Positions 1 to 7,775 of a DNA stretch of 64,000 bases are shown in pieces; within the stretch, counting starts at the first letter, position 1; every line of letters starts with the position of its first letter. The translations under genes and the position numbers were made by a program. Under the pieces are notes generated by a model. That model saw only the letters and a list, made by a program, of their open reading frames with translations, had not been told where the DNA came from and made no database searches. This stretch comes from JAJNBA01 sp963842295 (lineage in GTDB: Bacteria; Actinomycetota; UBA4738; HRBIN12), in NCBI GenBank assembly GCA_963842295.1, contig CAWJFY010000005.1:186001-250000 (forward strand), given 5' to 3'.

Positions 1-2
1 CC

Positions 3-653
3 CATGTGCTGGGTGCCGCCAGAGACGCCTTGGGATTCGCCCGGCGTCAGGTCTCGATCGAGCTCAACGCCGCCCAGGGGAACCCGCTCGTGCTGGTCGG
101 TGAGGATCGCGTCATCTCCGTGGCGAACTTCGAGGCTCAGCCGATCGCGTCGGCGATGGATGCGCTCCGGCTCGGGCTCGCACCCGCGGTCGGTGCCTCC
201 GCGGAGCGGTCGGTGAAGCTGCTCGAGCACTCGTGGTCGGGCCTTCCCACCGGGCTGACGCCGCAGGAGAGCGACATCGGCCTCGCGGTCCTCGGGATCG
301 CCGTCCAGGCCATCGATGCCGAGGTCCGTTCGCTCGCGCAGCCGGTCTCGCTCGGGCCAGGCTCCACGTCGCTCGCGGACGGGATCGAGGATCGCATGAC
401 GATGGCTCCCCTGACCGCGAGGCGCACCTCGGAGTTGGTGGCGCTCGCCGAGCGGGTGGCGGCGATCGAGCTCGTGGTGGCTGCGCAGGCGGTCGAGCTG
501 CGGGAGGGGGCGCCTTCGGGCCGCGGCACCTCTCGGACCCATTCGGCCGTGCGGAGGGTGGTCCCCTTCGTCGGCGAAGGAGATCCCCTCCCGCAGGACC
601 TGGAACCGGTCGTGACGCTGGTCCGGTCGGGCCGGCTCTCAACCTTCGGCTGA
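3..653 (+). CDS. Aromatic amino-acid (histidine) ammonia-lyase family protein, 3' part
   Basis: The gene is cut by the left window edge; 216 C-terminal residues are visible. The stretch ELNAAQGNPLV matches the active-site region of the HAL/PAL lyase family (consensus E-x-N-x(3)-D/G-NPL), followed by a NF-x-x-QP-I-A-S-A-x-D-A segment where HAL has GNFHGQPVA. A helical C-terminus with AIELVVAAQAVELR matches the family's AIELLAAAQALDLR. The MIO-forming Ala-Ser-Gly loop would lie upstream and is not visible. The sequence departs from standard HutH (VANFEAQ instead of GGNFHGQ), so the substrate may not be histidine. No hutU or hutI is seen downstream. Family assignment is fairly secure; substrate is unknown. 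Confidence 0.8.
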   Translation, partial: HVLGAARDALGFARRQVSIELNAAQGNPLVLVGEDRVISVANFEAQPIASAMDALRLGLAPAVGASAERSVKLLEHSWSGLPTGLTPQESDIGLAVLGIAVQAIDAEVRSLAQPVSLGPGSTSLADGIEDRMTMAPLTARRTSELVALAERVAAIELVVAAQAVELREGAPSGRGTSRTHSAVRRVVPFVGEGDPLPQDLEPVVTLVRSGRLSTFG

Positions 654-666
654 GAGCCGGCCGACC
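625..666. terminator. Strong bidirectional hairpin between convergent genes
   Basis: A 16-17 bp inverted repeat (arms 625-641 and 651-666, one bulged G, 9-nt loop containing TTCG) spans the end of the lyase gene and stops just before the substrate-binding protein stop codon at 670 on the other strand. It can fold in either transcript, as expected for a shared terminator of convergent genes. There is no clear U-tract, which is common in GC-rich actinobacteria. Confidence 0.7.
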
Positions 667-669
667 CGC

Positions 670-1599
670 CTAGACCAGCCCGTTCGCCGCGAGGAACTCG
701 CGGGCGACGTCCGTGGGCTCCTGCTTGTCGATGTCGACGGCCGCGTTCATCGCGGTCATCGCGTCGTTCGTGAGGAGTGCGTTGACCTCGTTGATGACTC
801 CCATGAAGTCGTCGGCTCCGAGCTCGTCCAGCTTCGCCTGATCGATCACGAAGACCACGTTCTGGAAGCCGAAGACGCCCTCGGGGTCCTCCAGGACCGT
901 GTACTTGCCGCTCGCGAGCTGGGCATCGGTCGAGAAGACGTTGGCCGCCTCGATGTCCCCGCTGTCGAGCGCCTGGTACTGGAGTCCGAACGCCAGCTGC
1001 TTGAATTTCGCCTCGGTGAGGCCGTACACCTCCTGCATCCCCCGGAACCCCTGATACCGATCCTTGAACTCCGGTCGCGCCCCGACCGTGAAGGTGCCGA
1101 GCTTCTTCAGATCGGCCACGGTGGCCAGCCCTTCGGCTTCGGCCGTCTCCTTGGTCACGGCGATCGCGTCGACGTCGAAGAACGGCGTCGCTTCGCTCAC
1201 GGTTTGCCCGCGGCTCTCGTAGAAGTCCGTCGCGAGGCCCAGGGTCTCCTCGGCGCTCTTGGGGATGATGTCCTGCCCGGCGCTCACGGCCACGGCGACA
1301 CCGGTGTACTCGGGGTAGCCGTCGATCTCACCGCTCTCGAGCGCCACATCGATGATCTCGGTGCTCCCGACGTTCGATTTCAGCTCGACCGTGTACCCCT
1401 GAGCTTCGAGGGCCTGCGTGTAGAGCTCCCCGAGGATGAACTCCTCGGTGAAGTCCTTCGTGCCGATCGTGACGGTCGGCTTGCCCTCGCCCGGAAGCCC
1501 GGCGTCCTCGTCAGCCGCAGGAGGGGTGTCCTCCCCGCATGCGGCCAGGACGGTGAGCGACATCGCGATCACGAGCCAGCTTCGTATGGACGTCGTCAT
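670..1599 (-). CDS. Glycine betaine/choline-type ABC transporter substrate-binding lipoprotein (OpuAC/ProX family)
   Basis: Predicted 309-residue exported lipoprotein that would capture a quaternary-amine osmolyte (betaine, choline or carnitine) outside the cell. The signal peptide ends in the lipobox LAAC with the lipidated Cys at residue 21. The mature part begins TVTIGTKDFTEEFILGE, the hallmark of the OsmF/OpuCC/ProX group (IGSKxFTEQxILGE), with a later DGYPEYTG box that contributes aromatic ligand residues. It is the last gene of a four-gene operon ATPase-permease-permease-binding protein on the minus strand, 34 nt after the second permease. The exact ligand is inferred from the family. 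Confidence 0.9.
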   Translation of the reverse strand: MTTSIRSWLVIAMSLTVLAACGEDTPPAADEDAGLPGEGKPTVTIGTKDFTEEFILGELYTQALEAQGYTVELKSNVGSTEIIDVALESGEIDGYPEYTGVAVAVSAGQDIIPKSAEETLGLATDFYESRGQTVSEATPFFDVDAIAVTKETAEAEGLATVADLKKLGTFTVGARPEFKDRYQGFRGMQEVYGLTEAKFKQLAFGLQYQALDSGDIEAANVFSTDAQLASGKYTVLEDPEGVFGFQNVVFVIDQAKLDELGADDFMGVINEVNALLTNDAMTAMNAAVDIDKQEPTDVAREFLAANGLV

Positions 1600-1633
1600 G
1601 GCGATCCTCCCTTCCTCCCCCTCGAGGGGTCTC

Positions 1634-2344
1634 TCATACTCCTACGTTGAGTGCGGGCTCGCTCGCCGGAGGTTCGATCATGACGTCGACAGGTCCCTTC
1701 CCTCCTCGGATCCCCTTCGGCGTCAGCGCCCGCTGCAGCAGCGCGAAGAGTCCTTCCGCGGCGAACGCCAGGCCGGTGATCACCATCGAGCCAGCCACCA
1801 CGCCGGCCAGCTCGTAGCTCGGTTGGTTGAAGATGATGTCGCCCAGGCCGCCACCGCCGGCGATCGCGGCGAGCGTTCCCGTCGCGATCACGTAGACCAC
1901 GGCGGTGCGGATGCCCGCGAAGATCAATGGCAGGGCGAGAGGGAGCTCGACCTTCGTGAGCACCTGGACCGGACGCATGCCCATCCCGCGGGCGGCCTCG
2001 ACCGCATCGGGGTCCACCTGATCCACGGCGACATAGGCGTTCGTGATCAACGGCGGGACCGCGAGGATGATCATCGCCACCATCACGTTCACGAAGCCGA
2101 CTCCGAGGAAGCCGAGCCCGATCGAGATCAACGCGAGGCTCGGGAGCGCCCGGCCGATGTTGGCCGCGTTGATCGCGAGGAACGACCACCTGTGGAGATG
2201 TCCGAGACCCACGCCGATGGGGATCGCGATCAGCAGTGCGACGCCGATCGCGGCGGCCGACAGCTGGAGGTGTTGGAGGACCTTCTCCCAGATCAGGCCG
2301 GGGTTGTCCCGGAGGAATTCCAGGGCGCCGAGGAACGTCCCCAT
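1634..2344 (-). CDS. Osmolyte ABC transporter permease (OpuCB/OpuCD/ProW family)
   Basis: A 236-residue inner-membrane permease with about six hydrophobic segments and the binding-protein-dependent transport signature around EAARGMGMRPVQVLTKVELPLALP, the cytoplasmic EAA loop that docks on the ATPase. It starts 6 nt after the stop of the other permease gene, so the two are co-transcribed and probably form a heterodimeric channel as in OpuCB/OpuCD. The C-terminal tail is short and polar. Confidence 0.9.
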   Translation of the reverse strand: MGTFLGALEFLRDNPGLIWEKVLQHLQLSAAAIGVALLIAIPIGVGLGHLHRWSFLAINAANIGRALPSLALISIGLGFLGVGFVNVMVAMIILAVPPLITNAYVAVDQVDPDAVEAARGMGMRPVQVLTKVELPLALPLIFAGIRTAVVYVIATGTLAAIAGGGGLGDIIFNQPSYELAGVVAGSMVITGLAFAAEGLFALLQRALTPKGIRGGKGPVDVMIEPPASEPALNVGV

Positions 2345-2350
2345 CTCACC

Positions 2351-3079
2351 TCACCTGCCGTACCGCACCCAGGGAGTCAGGGCGCGTTGCGCCAGGACCA
2401 GGAGCCCATCGGCGAGGAGCGCGAGCGTGACGGCGAGGATCCCGGCAGTCACGAACTGTGTCCGGAACCCGCGCTGGATGCCGTCGAAGATCGGCTGGCC
2501 GATGCCTCCTGCGCCGATGTAGGCCGCGATCGTCGCGAGGCTGATCGTCGTGACGGTGGCGATCCGCAGACCGGCCATGATCGCGGGCAGCGCGAGCGGG
2601 AGCTCCACGCGCCAGAGGATCTGCCGGCGGGTGAGGCCCATCCCCTCCGCGGCCTCGATGGCGTCGCTCGGCACCTCTTGGAGCCCGACGAGCGTGTTGC
2701 GGAACAGGATCAACAGCGTGTAGCCGACGAGCGCGATCTCGGCGCTGGTCCAGGAGAGGCCGGTCACGGGCACCAATAGCTGGAACAGCGCGATGCTGGG
2801 GATCGTGTAGACGAACGCCGAGAAGACGGTGAACGGGGTCTTCACCCAGCCGTACCGATGCGCGAGCATCGCAGCCGTGAACGCGATCGCGAAACCGATG
2901 CCGACCGCGATCGCCGTCAGCTGGATGTGTTCGATCAAGCGTGGCAGGAGCTGATCGCCGAAGTTCTCCACGACCCAGTCCACACAGAACTGTCCGTTCT
3001 CGCGTACGCAGTCGCTGCCGCGGCCGAAGTCCGGGATCTCGGGTCCGTCACCGGCCTGTGCGAGGATCGCGCCGATCAC
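2351..3079 (-). CDS. Osmolyte ABC transporter permease (OpuCB/ProW family)
   Basis: A 242-residue permease paralogous to its downstream neighbour. It begins with an external segment of about 35 residues containing two Cys (SDCVRENGQFC), then multiple membrane helices and the EAA loop EAAEGMGLTRRQILWRVELPLALP. Its ATG lies inside the ATPase stop region (4-nt ATGA overlap), indicating translational coupling. The N-terminal extracytoplasmic region with two cysteines could form a disulfide; that is an inference. Confidence 0.9.
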   Translation of the reverse strand: MIGAILAQAGDGPEIPDFGRGSDCVRENGQFCVDWVVENFGDQLLPRLIEHIQLTAIAVGIGFAIAFTAAMLAHRYGWVKTPFTVFSAFVYTIPSIALFQLLVPVTGLSWTSAEIALVGYTLLILFRNTLVGLQEVPSDAIEAAEGMGLTRRQILWRVELPLALPAIMAGLRIATVTTISLATIAAYIGAGGIGQPIFDGIQRGFRTQFVTAGILAVTLALLADGLLVLAQRALTPWVRYGR

Positions 3080-4083
3080 GGGACGACCGACCTCTCCGCC
3101 GTCGACAGGAGCGCGGTGATCAAGTCGATCGTCACCATCCCGCGGGGCGATCCCTGATCGTCGGTCACGAGGAGCTTGGGGTTGCCGCTCGTGAGCATGA
3201 TGGACAGCGCGTCACGGACCTTCGTCGCCTCCGGGGTTCTCGGGATATCGGACCGCTCGGATCCGGGAGGAGCCTCGAGGAGCTCGATCTCACGCAGCGT
3301 TCGGAGCGACAGCCGTTTCAGACCCCGATCTGCGCCGACGAATCGAGCCACGAAATCGTCCGCCGGCTCGGCGAGGATGGCTTCCGGGGTGTCGAAGTGC
3401 GCGAGAAGGCCGCCCGGCCGGAGGATCGCGATCCGATCGCCCATCTTGATCGCCTCGTCGATATCGTGCGTCACGAAGATGACGGTCTTGCGGATCGTCT
3501 GATGGAGCCGGAGGAAGTCGTCCTGCAACCGCTCCCTGGTGATCGGATCGATCGCACCGAATGGTTCGTCCATCAGCATCAGGGGCGGATCCGCCGCCAT
3601 CGCACGCGCCAGACCGACGCGTTGGCGCTGGCCGCCCGACAATTTGGACGGATAGGCCCGAGCGTGTTCGTCAGGGTCGAGGCCCACGAGCTCGATCAAC
3701 TCTCGGACGCGATCCCGGATCTCGGCATCCGGCCAACCGAGCAACCTCGGTGTCGTCGCGATGTTGTCTTCCACCCGCATGTGCGGGAACAGACCGACCT
3801 GTTGGATGACGTATCCGATCCCCCGCCGGAGCTCGATGACGTCCATGGACTGCACGCTGCGTCCGTCGATCGTGATGTCTCCCTTGCTGATGGGGATCAG
3901 CCGATTGACCATCTTGAGCGCGGTGGTCTTGCCGCCTCCCGAAGGCCCGATCAGCACGCAGATCTCGCCGGCAGGGATCGTGAGCGACAGGTCTTGGATC
4001 GCCGGGACGGCGCGACCGGGATAGCGGTGCCAGACGTGATCGAACACGATCTCGGCTGCCGCTCCGCGCCCCTCACGCGCCAT
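3076..4083 (-). CDS. Osmolyte ABC transporter ATP-binding protein (OpuCA/ProV family)
   Basis: A 335-residue ATPase powering the adjacent permeases. Visible motifs are Walker A GPSGGGKTT near residue 45, the Q-loop in VIQQVGLFPHM, signature LSGGQRQRVGLARA, Walker B LMLMDEPFGAID and the switch His in VTHDIDEA. The IQQVGLFPH segment is typical of the ProV/OpuCA branch. After residue 230 there is a C-terminal region where ProV carries CBS domains; only about one CBS-like repeat's worth of sequence remains, so ionic-strength sensing may be reduced. First gene of the operon; the mRNA is probably leaderless because the promoter sits 7 nt from the ATG. Confidence 0.92.
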   Translation of the reverse strand: MAREGRGAAAEIVFDHVWHRYPGRAVPAIQDLSLTIPAGEICVLIGPSGGGKTTALKMVNRLIPISKGDITIDGRSVQSMDVIELRRGIGYVIQQVGLFPHMRVEDNIATTPRLLGWPDAEIRDRVRELIELVGLDPDEHARAYPSKLSGGQRQRVGLARAMAADPPLMLMDEPFGAIDPITRERLQDDFLRLHQTIRKTVIFVTHDIDEAIKMGDRIAILRPGGLLAHFDTPEAILAEPADDFVARFVGADRGLKRLSLRTLREIELLEAPPGSERSDIPRTPEATKVRDALSIMLTSGNPKLLVTDDQGSPRGMVTIDLITALLSTAERSVVP

Positions 4084-4090
4084 CGATGCT

Positions 4091-4120
4091 GCTATACCGA
4101 TGCGCGACGAAGCCTGTCAA
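4091..4120 (-). promoter_or_regulatory. Promoter of the osmolyte ABC operon (predicted leaderless)
   Basis: Read on the minus strand: TTGACA (4120-4115), an 18-nt spacer, then TATAGC (4096-4091). Seven nucleotides separate the -10 box from the ATG at 4083, which would put the transcription start on or next to the A of the start codon. Confidence 0.65.
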
Positions 4121-4245
4121 GCCAGGAAGGGGAAGCCCCGGAAGGCTTCATCCGGGCGCTGGCGCTGATCCACGGAAGACGCGGAGCGCCGTTTCCTCCA
4201 GAGACGGCTCGCGGAGCTGAGTACGCCTCCGTATGCTCCTGACCC

Positions 4246-5439
4246 GTGACAGGCCGCGACATGTCCGCCGAGGATCGAGACATCCAGGAGCGCGCTCGGC
4301 GGTTCGTCGACGACGAGCTGATCCCGTGGGAGGTCCACGCCGAGGAGCACGAGGGCCTGATCCCCGACGACGTCCGCCAGGGCCATCGCGCGAAAGCGAA
4401 GGAGCTCGGCCTGTCCGCGATGAACATGCCGAGGGACATCGGGGGCGGGGGGTCCACCATGTTCCAGCAGGTCCTGGTCTCCGAGCAGATCGGCCGGGTC
4501 ACGAACGCCCTCGGTTGGTGCGTCCACACGCCGCCCGGGTGGGCGCCCGCCGTCTGCACCCCCGAGCAGATCGAGCGGTGGATCACGCCTGCCGTGCGCG
4601 GCGAACGCCACGAGTGCTACGCGATCACCGAAGAGGGCGCCGGCTCCGACGTCGATGCGATCGAGGCGACCGCCCGTCGCGATGGTGACGACTACCTGCT
4701 GAACGGCACGAAGATGCACGTGACCTCCTACAACACCGCCGACTGGATCTTCTTCCAGGCGAAGCTCACGAGCGGGGACCACCGAGGCGAGCATGCGCTG
4801 TTCTTCGTTGACAAGGACACGCCGGGTGTGGAGCTGCTCCGCGAGCCGCGCTACTCGCACACGTACCCGGATACCCATGCGCTCGTCGCATTCGACGACG
4901 TCCGGGTGCCGACCTCGCATCTGGTGGGCGCCGAGGGTGACGGCATGTCGTTCACCCACGAGTGGTTCCGGTACGAACGCCTGATGATCGCCGCACGCTG
5001 CTGCGGCGCCATGGAACGTCTCGTCGACGAGGCCACCGCCTTCGCCAAGGAGCGCGTGCAGTTCGGCAAACCGATCGTGGAGTTCCAGGCGATCGGTCAC
5101 ATGCTGGCGGACTCGCTCACCGATCTGTGGGCGTCGCGGTTGATGACGTACGAGCTCGCGCGCGGCATCGATGCCGGTCTCGACATGAAGATCCAGCACG
5201 CGCAGTGCTCGATCGCCAAGCTCTTCGCATCCGAGGCCGCCGGGAGGGTCGCCGACCGAGCGGTCCAGATCTTCGGCGGACGTGGCTACATGCGTGAGAA
5301 CGTGGCGGAGCGCTTCTACCGGGAGCTCCGCGTCGACCGCATCTGGGAGGGCACGTCGGAGATCCAGCGGAACATCATCGCCGACCAGCTCGCGAAGCGG
5401 GGCGTGCGCAACCTGATCGGACAAGGAGGTCGGACATGA
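4246..5439 (+). CDS. Acyl-CoA dehydrogenase family protein
   Basis: A 397-residue flavoenzyme predicted to introduce an alpha,beta double bond into an acyl-CoA thioester and pass electrons to ETF. Family landmarks are CYAITEEGAGSD and DYLLNGTKMHVTS (flavin/substrate contacts) in the middle, and the C-terminal IFGGRGYM and ELRVDRIWEGTSEIQRNIIA blocks. The GTG at 4246 is used; an ATG five codons later (4261) is an alternative. A -10-like TATGCT at 4232-4237 lies 8 nt before the GTG, consistent with a leaderless transcript. It resembles the acyl-CoA dehydrogenase at 52663-53844. First gene of a co-directional catabolic cluster; acyl chain specificity is unknown. Confidence 0.9.
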   Translation: MTGRDMSAEDRDIQERARRFVDDELIPWEVHAEEHEGLIPDDVRQGHRAKAKELGLSAMNMPRDIGGGGSTMFQQVLVSEQIGRVTNALGWCVHTPPGWAPAVCTPEQIERWITPAVRGERHECYAITEEGAGSDVDAIEATARRDGDDYLLNGTKMHVTSYNTADWIFFQAKLTSGDHRGEHALFFVDKDTPGVELLREPRYSHTYPDTHALVAFDDVRVPTSHLVGAEGDGMSFTHEWFRYERLMIAARCCGAMERLVDEATAFAKERVQFGKPIVEFQAIGHMLADSLTDLWASRLMTYELARGIDAGLDMKIQHAQCSIAKLFASEAAGRVADRAVQIFGGRGYMRENVAERFYRELRVDRIWEGTSEIQRNIIADQLAKRGVRNLIGQGGRT

Positions 5440-5831
5440 CGGATGCGATCGAGGAGATCCGGAGGGCTGCCGAGCGGCTGATGGAGGCGTTCTCCACCGG
5501 GGACGAGGATGGCTACTTCGACTGCTTCCATCCGGATGCCACGTTCCTCTTCCACGGCGTGGATCCGATCGGTTCGCGGGACGAGTACCGGGCTCTGGTC
5601 CGAACGTGGAAGGACGAGCACGGTTTCCGGGTCCAGTCGTCGGCATCCCACGATCCCGATGTCCGGGTGTTCGGCGACACCGCGATACTCACCCACCGTG
5701 TCACCACGATCCAGATGTGGGACGGCGATGAGTCCACGCTGCACGAGCGGGAGTCGGTCGTCTTCCAACGCCAGGGCGACGGACGGTGGCTCGCGATCCA
5801 CGAGCACTTGTCCGCCGACGAAACCCCGTAG
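5436..5831 (+). CDS. NTF2-like / SnoaL-type small protein (DUF4440-like)
   Basis: A 131-residue protein with the cone-shaped alpha+beta NTF2-like pattern: an N-terminal helix (EEIRRAAERLMEAFSTGD), then FDCFHPDATFLFHGVD and a C-terminal strand set ending in GDGRWLAIHEHLS. Members are small enzymes (isomerases, hydrolases, cyclases) or binding proteins. Its ATG overlaps the acyl-CoA dehydrogenase stop by 4 nt, so the two are coupled and likely share a pathway. No function can be assigned beyond the fold. Confidence 0.8.
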   Translation: MTDAIEEIRRAAERLMEAFSTGDEDGYFDCFHPDATFLFHGVDPIGSRDEYRALVRTWKDEHGFRVQSSASHDPDVRVFGDTAILTHRVTTIQMWDGDESTLHERESVVFQRQGDGRWLAIHEHLSADETP

Positions 5832-5860
5832 CGCTTCACGCAACTCGACGACGATCCGGA

Positions 5861-5880
5861 CGGGCGCTAGCATCCGCCCG
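5861..5880 (+). other. Small hairpin upstream of the ureohydrolase gene
   Basis: CGGGCG (5861-5866) pairs with CGCCCG (5875-5880) around an 8-nt loop in the 72-nt gap after the NTF2-like gene. It could be a weak terminator or a leader structure ahead of the ribosome-binding site; neither can be settled by eye. Confidence 0.3.
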
Positions 5881-5888
5881 CGGTCATC

Positions 5889-5906
5889 GAGGGAGGGTGC
5901 GACATC
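5889..5906 (+). promoter_or_regulatory. Strong Shine-Dalgarno followed by an ATC codon
   Basis: GAGGGAGGG (5889-5897) is followed after 6 nt by ATC (5904-5906), where homology would place the start codon of the ureohydrolase. No ATG, GTG or TTG lies in frame at this position. The next conventional start, GTG at 5949, has no comparable ribosome-binding site. Confidence 0.55.
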
Positions 5907-6884
5907 TCGTACGGCGAGCCCACGATCCAGCCTGTCAGCGGCACGGTCGTGCCCCGGTACGCGGGACCATCGACCTTCGTTCGGCTGCCGGAGTTGCAGG
6001 ACCTCGACCGCTGCGACGTCGCGATCCTCGGGATCCCGTTCGACTCCGGAGTGAGCTTCCGGCCGGGTGCGCGGTTCGGGCCGCATGCGATCCGTCAGGC
6101 ATCGCGGATGCTCCGGCCCCAGTTCCACCCGATCCACGAGATGGAGCCGTTCGCGATCCTGCAGGGTGCTGACGGGGGCGACATCGCGTGCAACCCGTTC
6201 GACATCATGGAGTCGATCGGACAGATCGAGCGCGGTGCCGACGAGGTGCTCGAGCGAGCCTCCTCCATCGTGAGCATCGGCGGCGACCATACGGTCGTCC
6301 TCCCCCTGCTCCGGTCGATGAATCGGAGGCACGGCCCGGTGGCCCTCGTTCACTTCGATGCGCACCTCGACACGTGGGACACGTACTTCGGCGCTCCCTA
6401 CACGCACGGGACGCTCCTCCGTCGCGCGGCCGAGGAGGGTCTGTTCCGCGACGACGCCTCGATGCACGTCGGCATCCGGGGCCCGCTCTACAGCTCGCAG
6501 GACATGGTCGACGACGCGGGGTTCGGCTTCCGCACGATCCGCACGGAGGACGTCCACCGGGAAGGCGTCGAGAGTGTCGTCCAGCGGATCCGCGACCGGG
6601 TCGGTGACCATCCGCTCTACCTCTCGATCGACATCGATTCGCTCGATCCGGCGCACGCGCCCGGGACGGGCACGCCGGAGGTCGGTGGACTGACCTCGCG
6701 CGAGCTGTTGATGATCGTCCGGGGTCTCGCGGGGCTGCGCCTCGTGTCCGCAGACGTCGTCGAAGTCTCCCCACCGTACGATCACGCCGATCTGACGTCG
6801 CTGGCGGCGGCGACGGTCGTGTACGAGCTCGTGTGCCTCATCGCGGGCGGCCCGCGGGTCGCGAGCACGACGGAGGTGGGCTGA
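5904..6884 (+). CDS. Agmatinase-family ureohydrolase
   Basis: A manganese ureohydrolase of the arginase/agmatinase fold, cleaving a guanidino (or formimino) compound to urea (or formamide) plus an amine. All metal ligands are present: GGDHT, DAHLD and the DIDSLDPAHAPGTGTPE block. The agmatinase-type N-terminus RYAGPSTFVRLP is also clear; family members carry about 15 residues before it. The ATC at 5904, behind an ideal Shine-Dalgarno, gives that length, whereas the conventional GTG at 5949 would begin two residues before RYAGP. I therefore prefer 5904 but the start is unproven. Substrate could be agmatine, guanidinobutyrate, guanidinopropionate or another compound; genomic context (NCS1 permease, deacetylase-fold hydrolase) suggests a non-standard one. 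Confidence 0.88.
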   Translation: MSYGEPTIQPVSGTVVPRYAGPSTFVRLPELQDLDRCDVAILGIPFDSGVSFRPGARFGPHAIRQASRMLRPQFHPIHEMEPFAILQGADGGDIACNPFDIMESIGQIERGADEVLERASSIVSIGGDHTVVLPLLRSMNRRHGPVALVHFDAHLDTWDTYFGAPYTHGTLLRRAAEEGLFRDDASMHVGIRGPLYSSQDMVDDAGFGFRTIRTEDVHREGVESVVQRIRDRVGDHPLYLSIDIDSLDPAHAPGTGTPEVGGLTSRELLMIVRGLAGLRLVSADVVEVSPPYDHADLTSLAAATVVYELVCLIAGGPRVASTTEVG

Positions 6885-6885
6885 G

Positions 6886-7764
6886 ATGTTCCCCTGGCCC
6901 GAGGGCAAGCGGGCCGCGCTCGCGGTCACGTTCGACATGGACGCCGAGGCGGCCGTCCTCGCCGTCGACGAGAAGTACGCCCGGCGTCCGTCGATCATGA
7001 CCCATCAGCAGTACGGGCCGGTGACGGCGGTGCCTCGCATCCTGGAAGTGATGGCATCCCTGGAGATCCGCACCAGCTTCTTCATCCCCGGGTTCTCGGC
7101 GGAGCGCCATCCGGGAACCGTGAAGGCGATCGTCGCGGCCGGTCACGAGATCTGCCACCACGGCTACCTTCACCGCCCACCGGGATTGATCGACGCGGCG
7201 ACGGAGCGGTCCGAGCTGGAGCGCGGTCTCGAAGCGCTGGAACGCACCGCGGGGATGCGGCCCATCGTGTTCCGCGCCCCCTGGTGGGAGACCTCGGACG
7301 CGACCTTCGAACTCCTGGCCGAATACGGCTTCACCTGCGACTCGAGCCTGTTCGATCGCGACGAGCCGTACCGCCTCACGGCCGGCTCGTCCGAGCTCGT
7401 CGAGGTGCCGATCTCGTGGGCACTCGACGATTGGGAGAAATACGCGTTCCTGCCTGATCCTCCGACCGGGTCCGGAGTGATCGAGCCGCCGGCGCGCGTC
7501 CTCGAGACCTGGTGGGAGGAGATCGAGGCATACGTGGAGGTCGGCGGGTGCTGCGTGCTGACGATGCATCCGTTCCTGTCCGGCCGACCGGCACGGGCGC
7601 GGGCCCTCCGACGGCTGTTGGAGCGGGCGAAGGCGGTGCCCGAACTGTGGATCGCCACGATCGGTGAGATCGCCGCCCACACCGCCGCGTCGGACGTGCC
7701 GGCGCGGACCTTGTCGTTGCCCATCATCGGAGAGGGGCCGGCCGAGCCGGTGCCCGGGTCGTAG
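6886..7764 (+). CDS. Polysaccharide deacetylase-fold hydrolase (PuuE/allantoinase-like group)
   Basis: A 292-residue NodB-homology TIM-barrel-like hydrolase. The metal-binding Asp lies in VTFDMDAE near residue 14-17, the His pair in HEICHHGYLHRPP, and the FRAPWWE segment is the conserved RxPxG/W block. There is no signal peptide, so it acts in the cytoplasm and probably not on cell wall. Cytoplasmic members of this fold include PuuE-type allantoinases and other cyclic-amide hydrolases. It starts 1 nt after the ureohydrolase stop and is followed by an NCS1 permease, so a ring-opening amidohydrolase role on an imported nitrogen heterocycle is plausible but inferred. Confidence 0.82.
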   Translation: MFPWPEGKRAALAVTFDMDAEAAVLAVDEKYARRPSIMTHQQYGPVTAVPRILEVMASLEIRTSFFIPGFSAERHPGTVKAIVAAGHEICHHGYLHRPPGLIDAATERSELERGLEALERTAGMRPIVFRAPWWETSDATFELLAEYGFTCDSSLFDRDEPYRLTAGSSELVEVPISWALDDWEKYAFLPDPPTGSGVIEPPARVLETWWEEIEAYVEVGGCCVLTMHPFLSGRPARARALRRLLERAKAVPELWIATIGEIAAHTAASDVPARTLSLPIIGEGPAEPVPGS

Positions 7765-7775
7765 AGGGGAGACCA

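Noticed and set aside
1436..2779. Plus-strand open frame of 447 codons over the osmolyte ABC genes
   Set aside because: Antisense to two clear permease genes and strongly Arg/Asp/His-biased without motifs.
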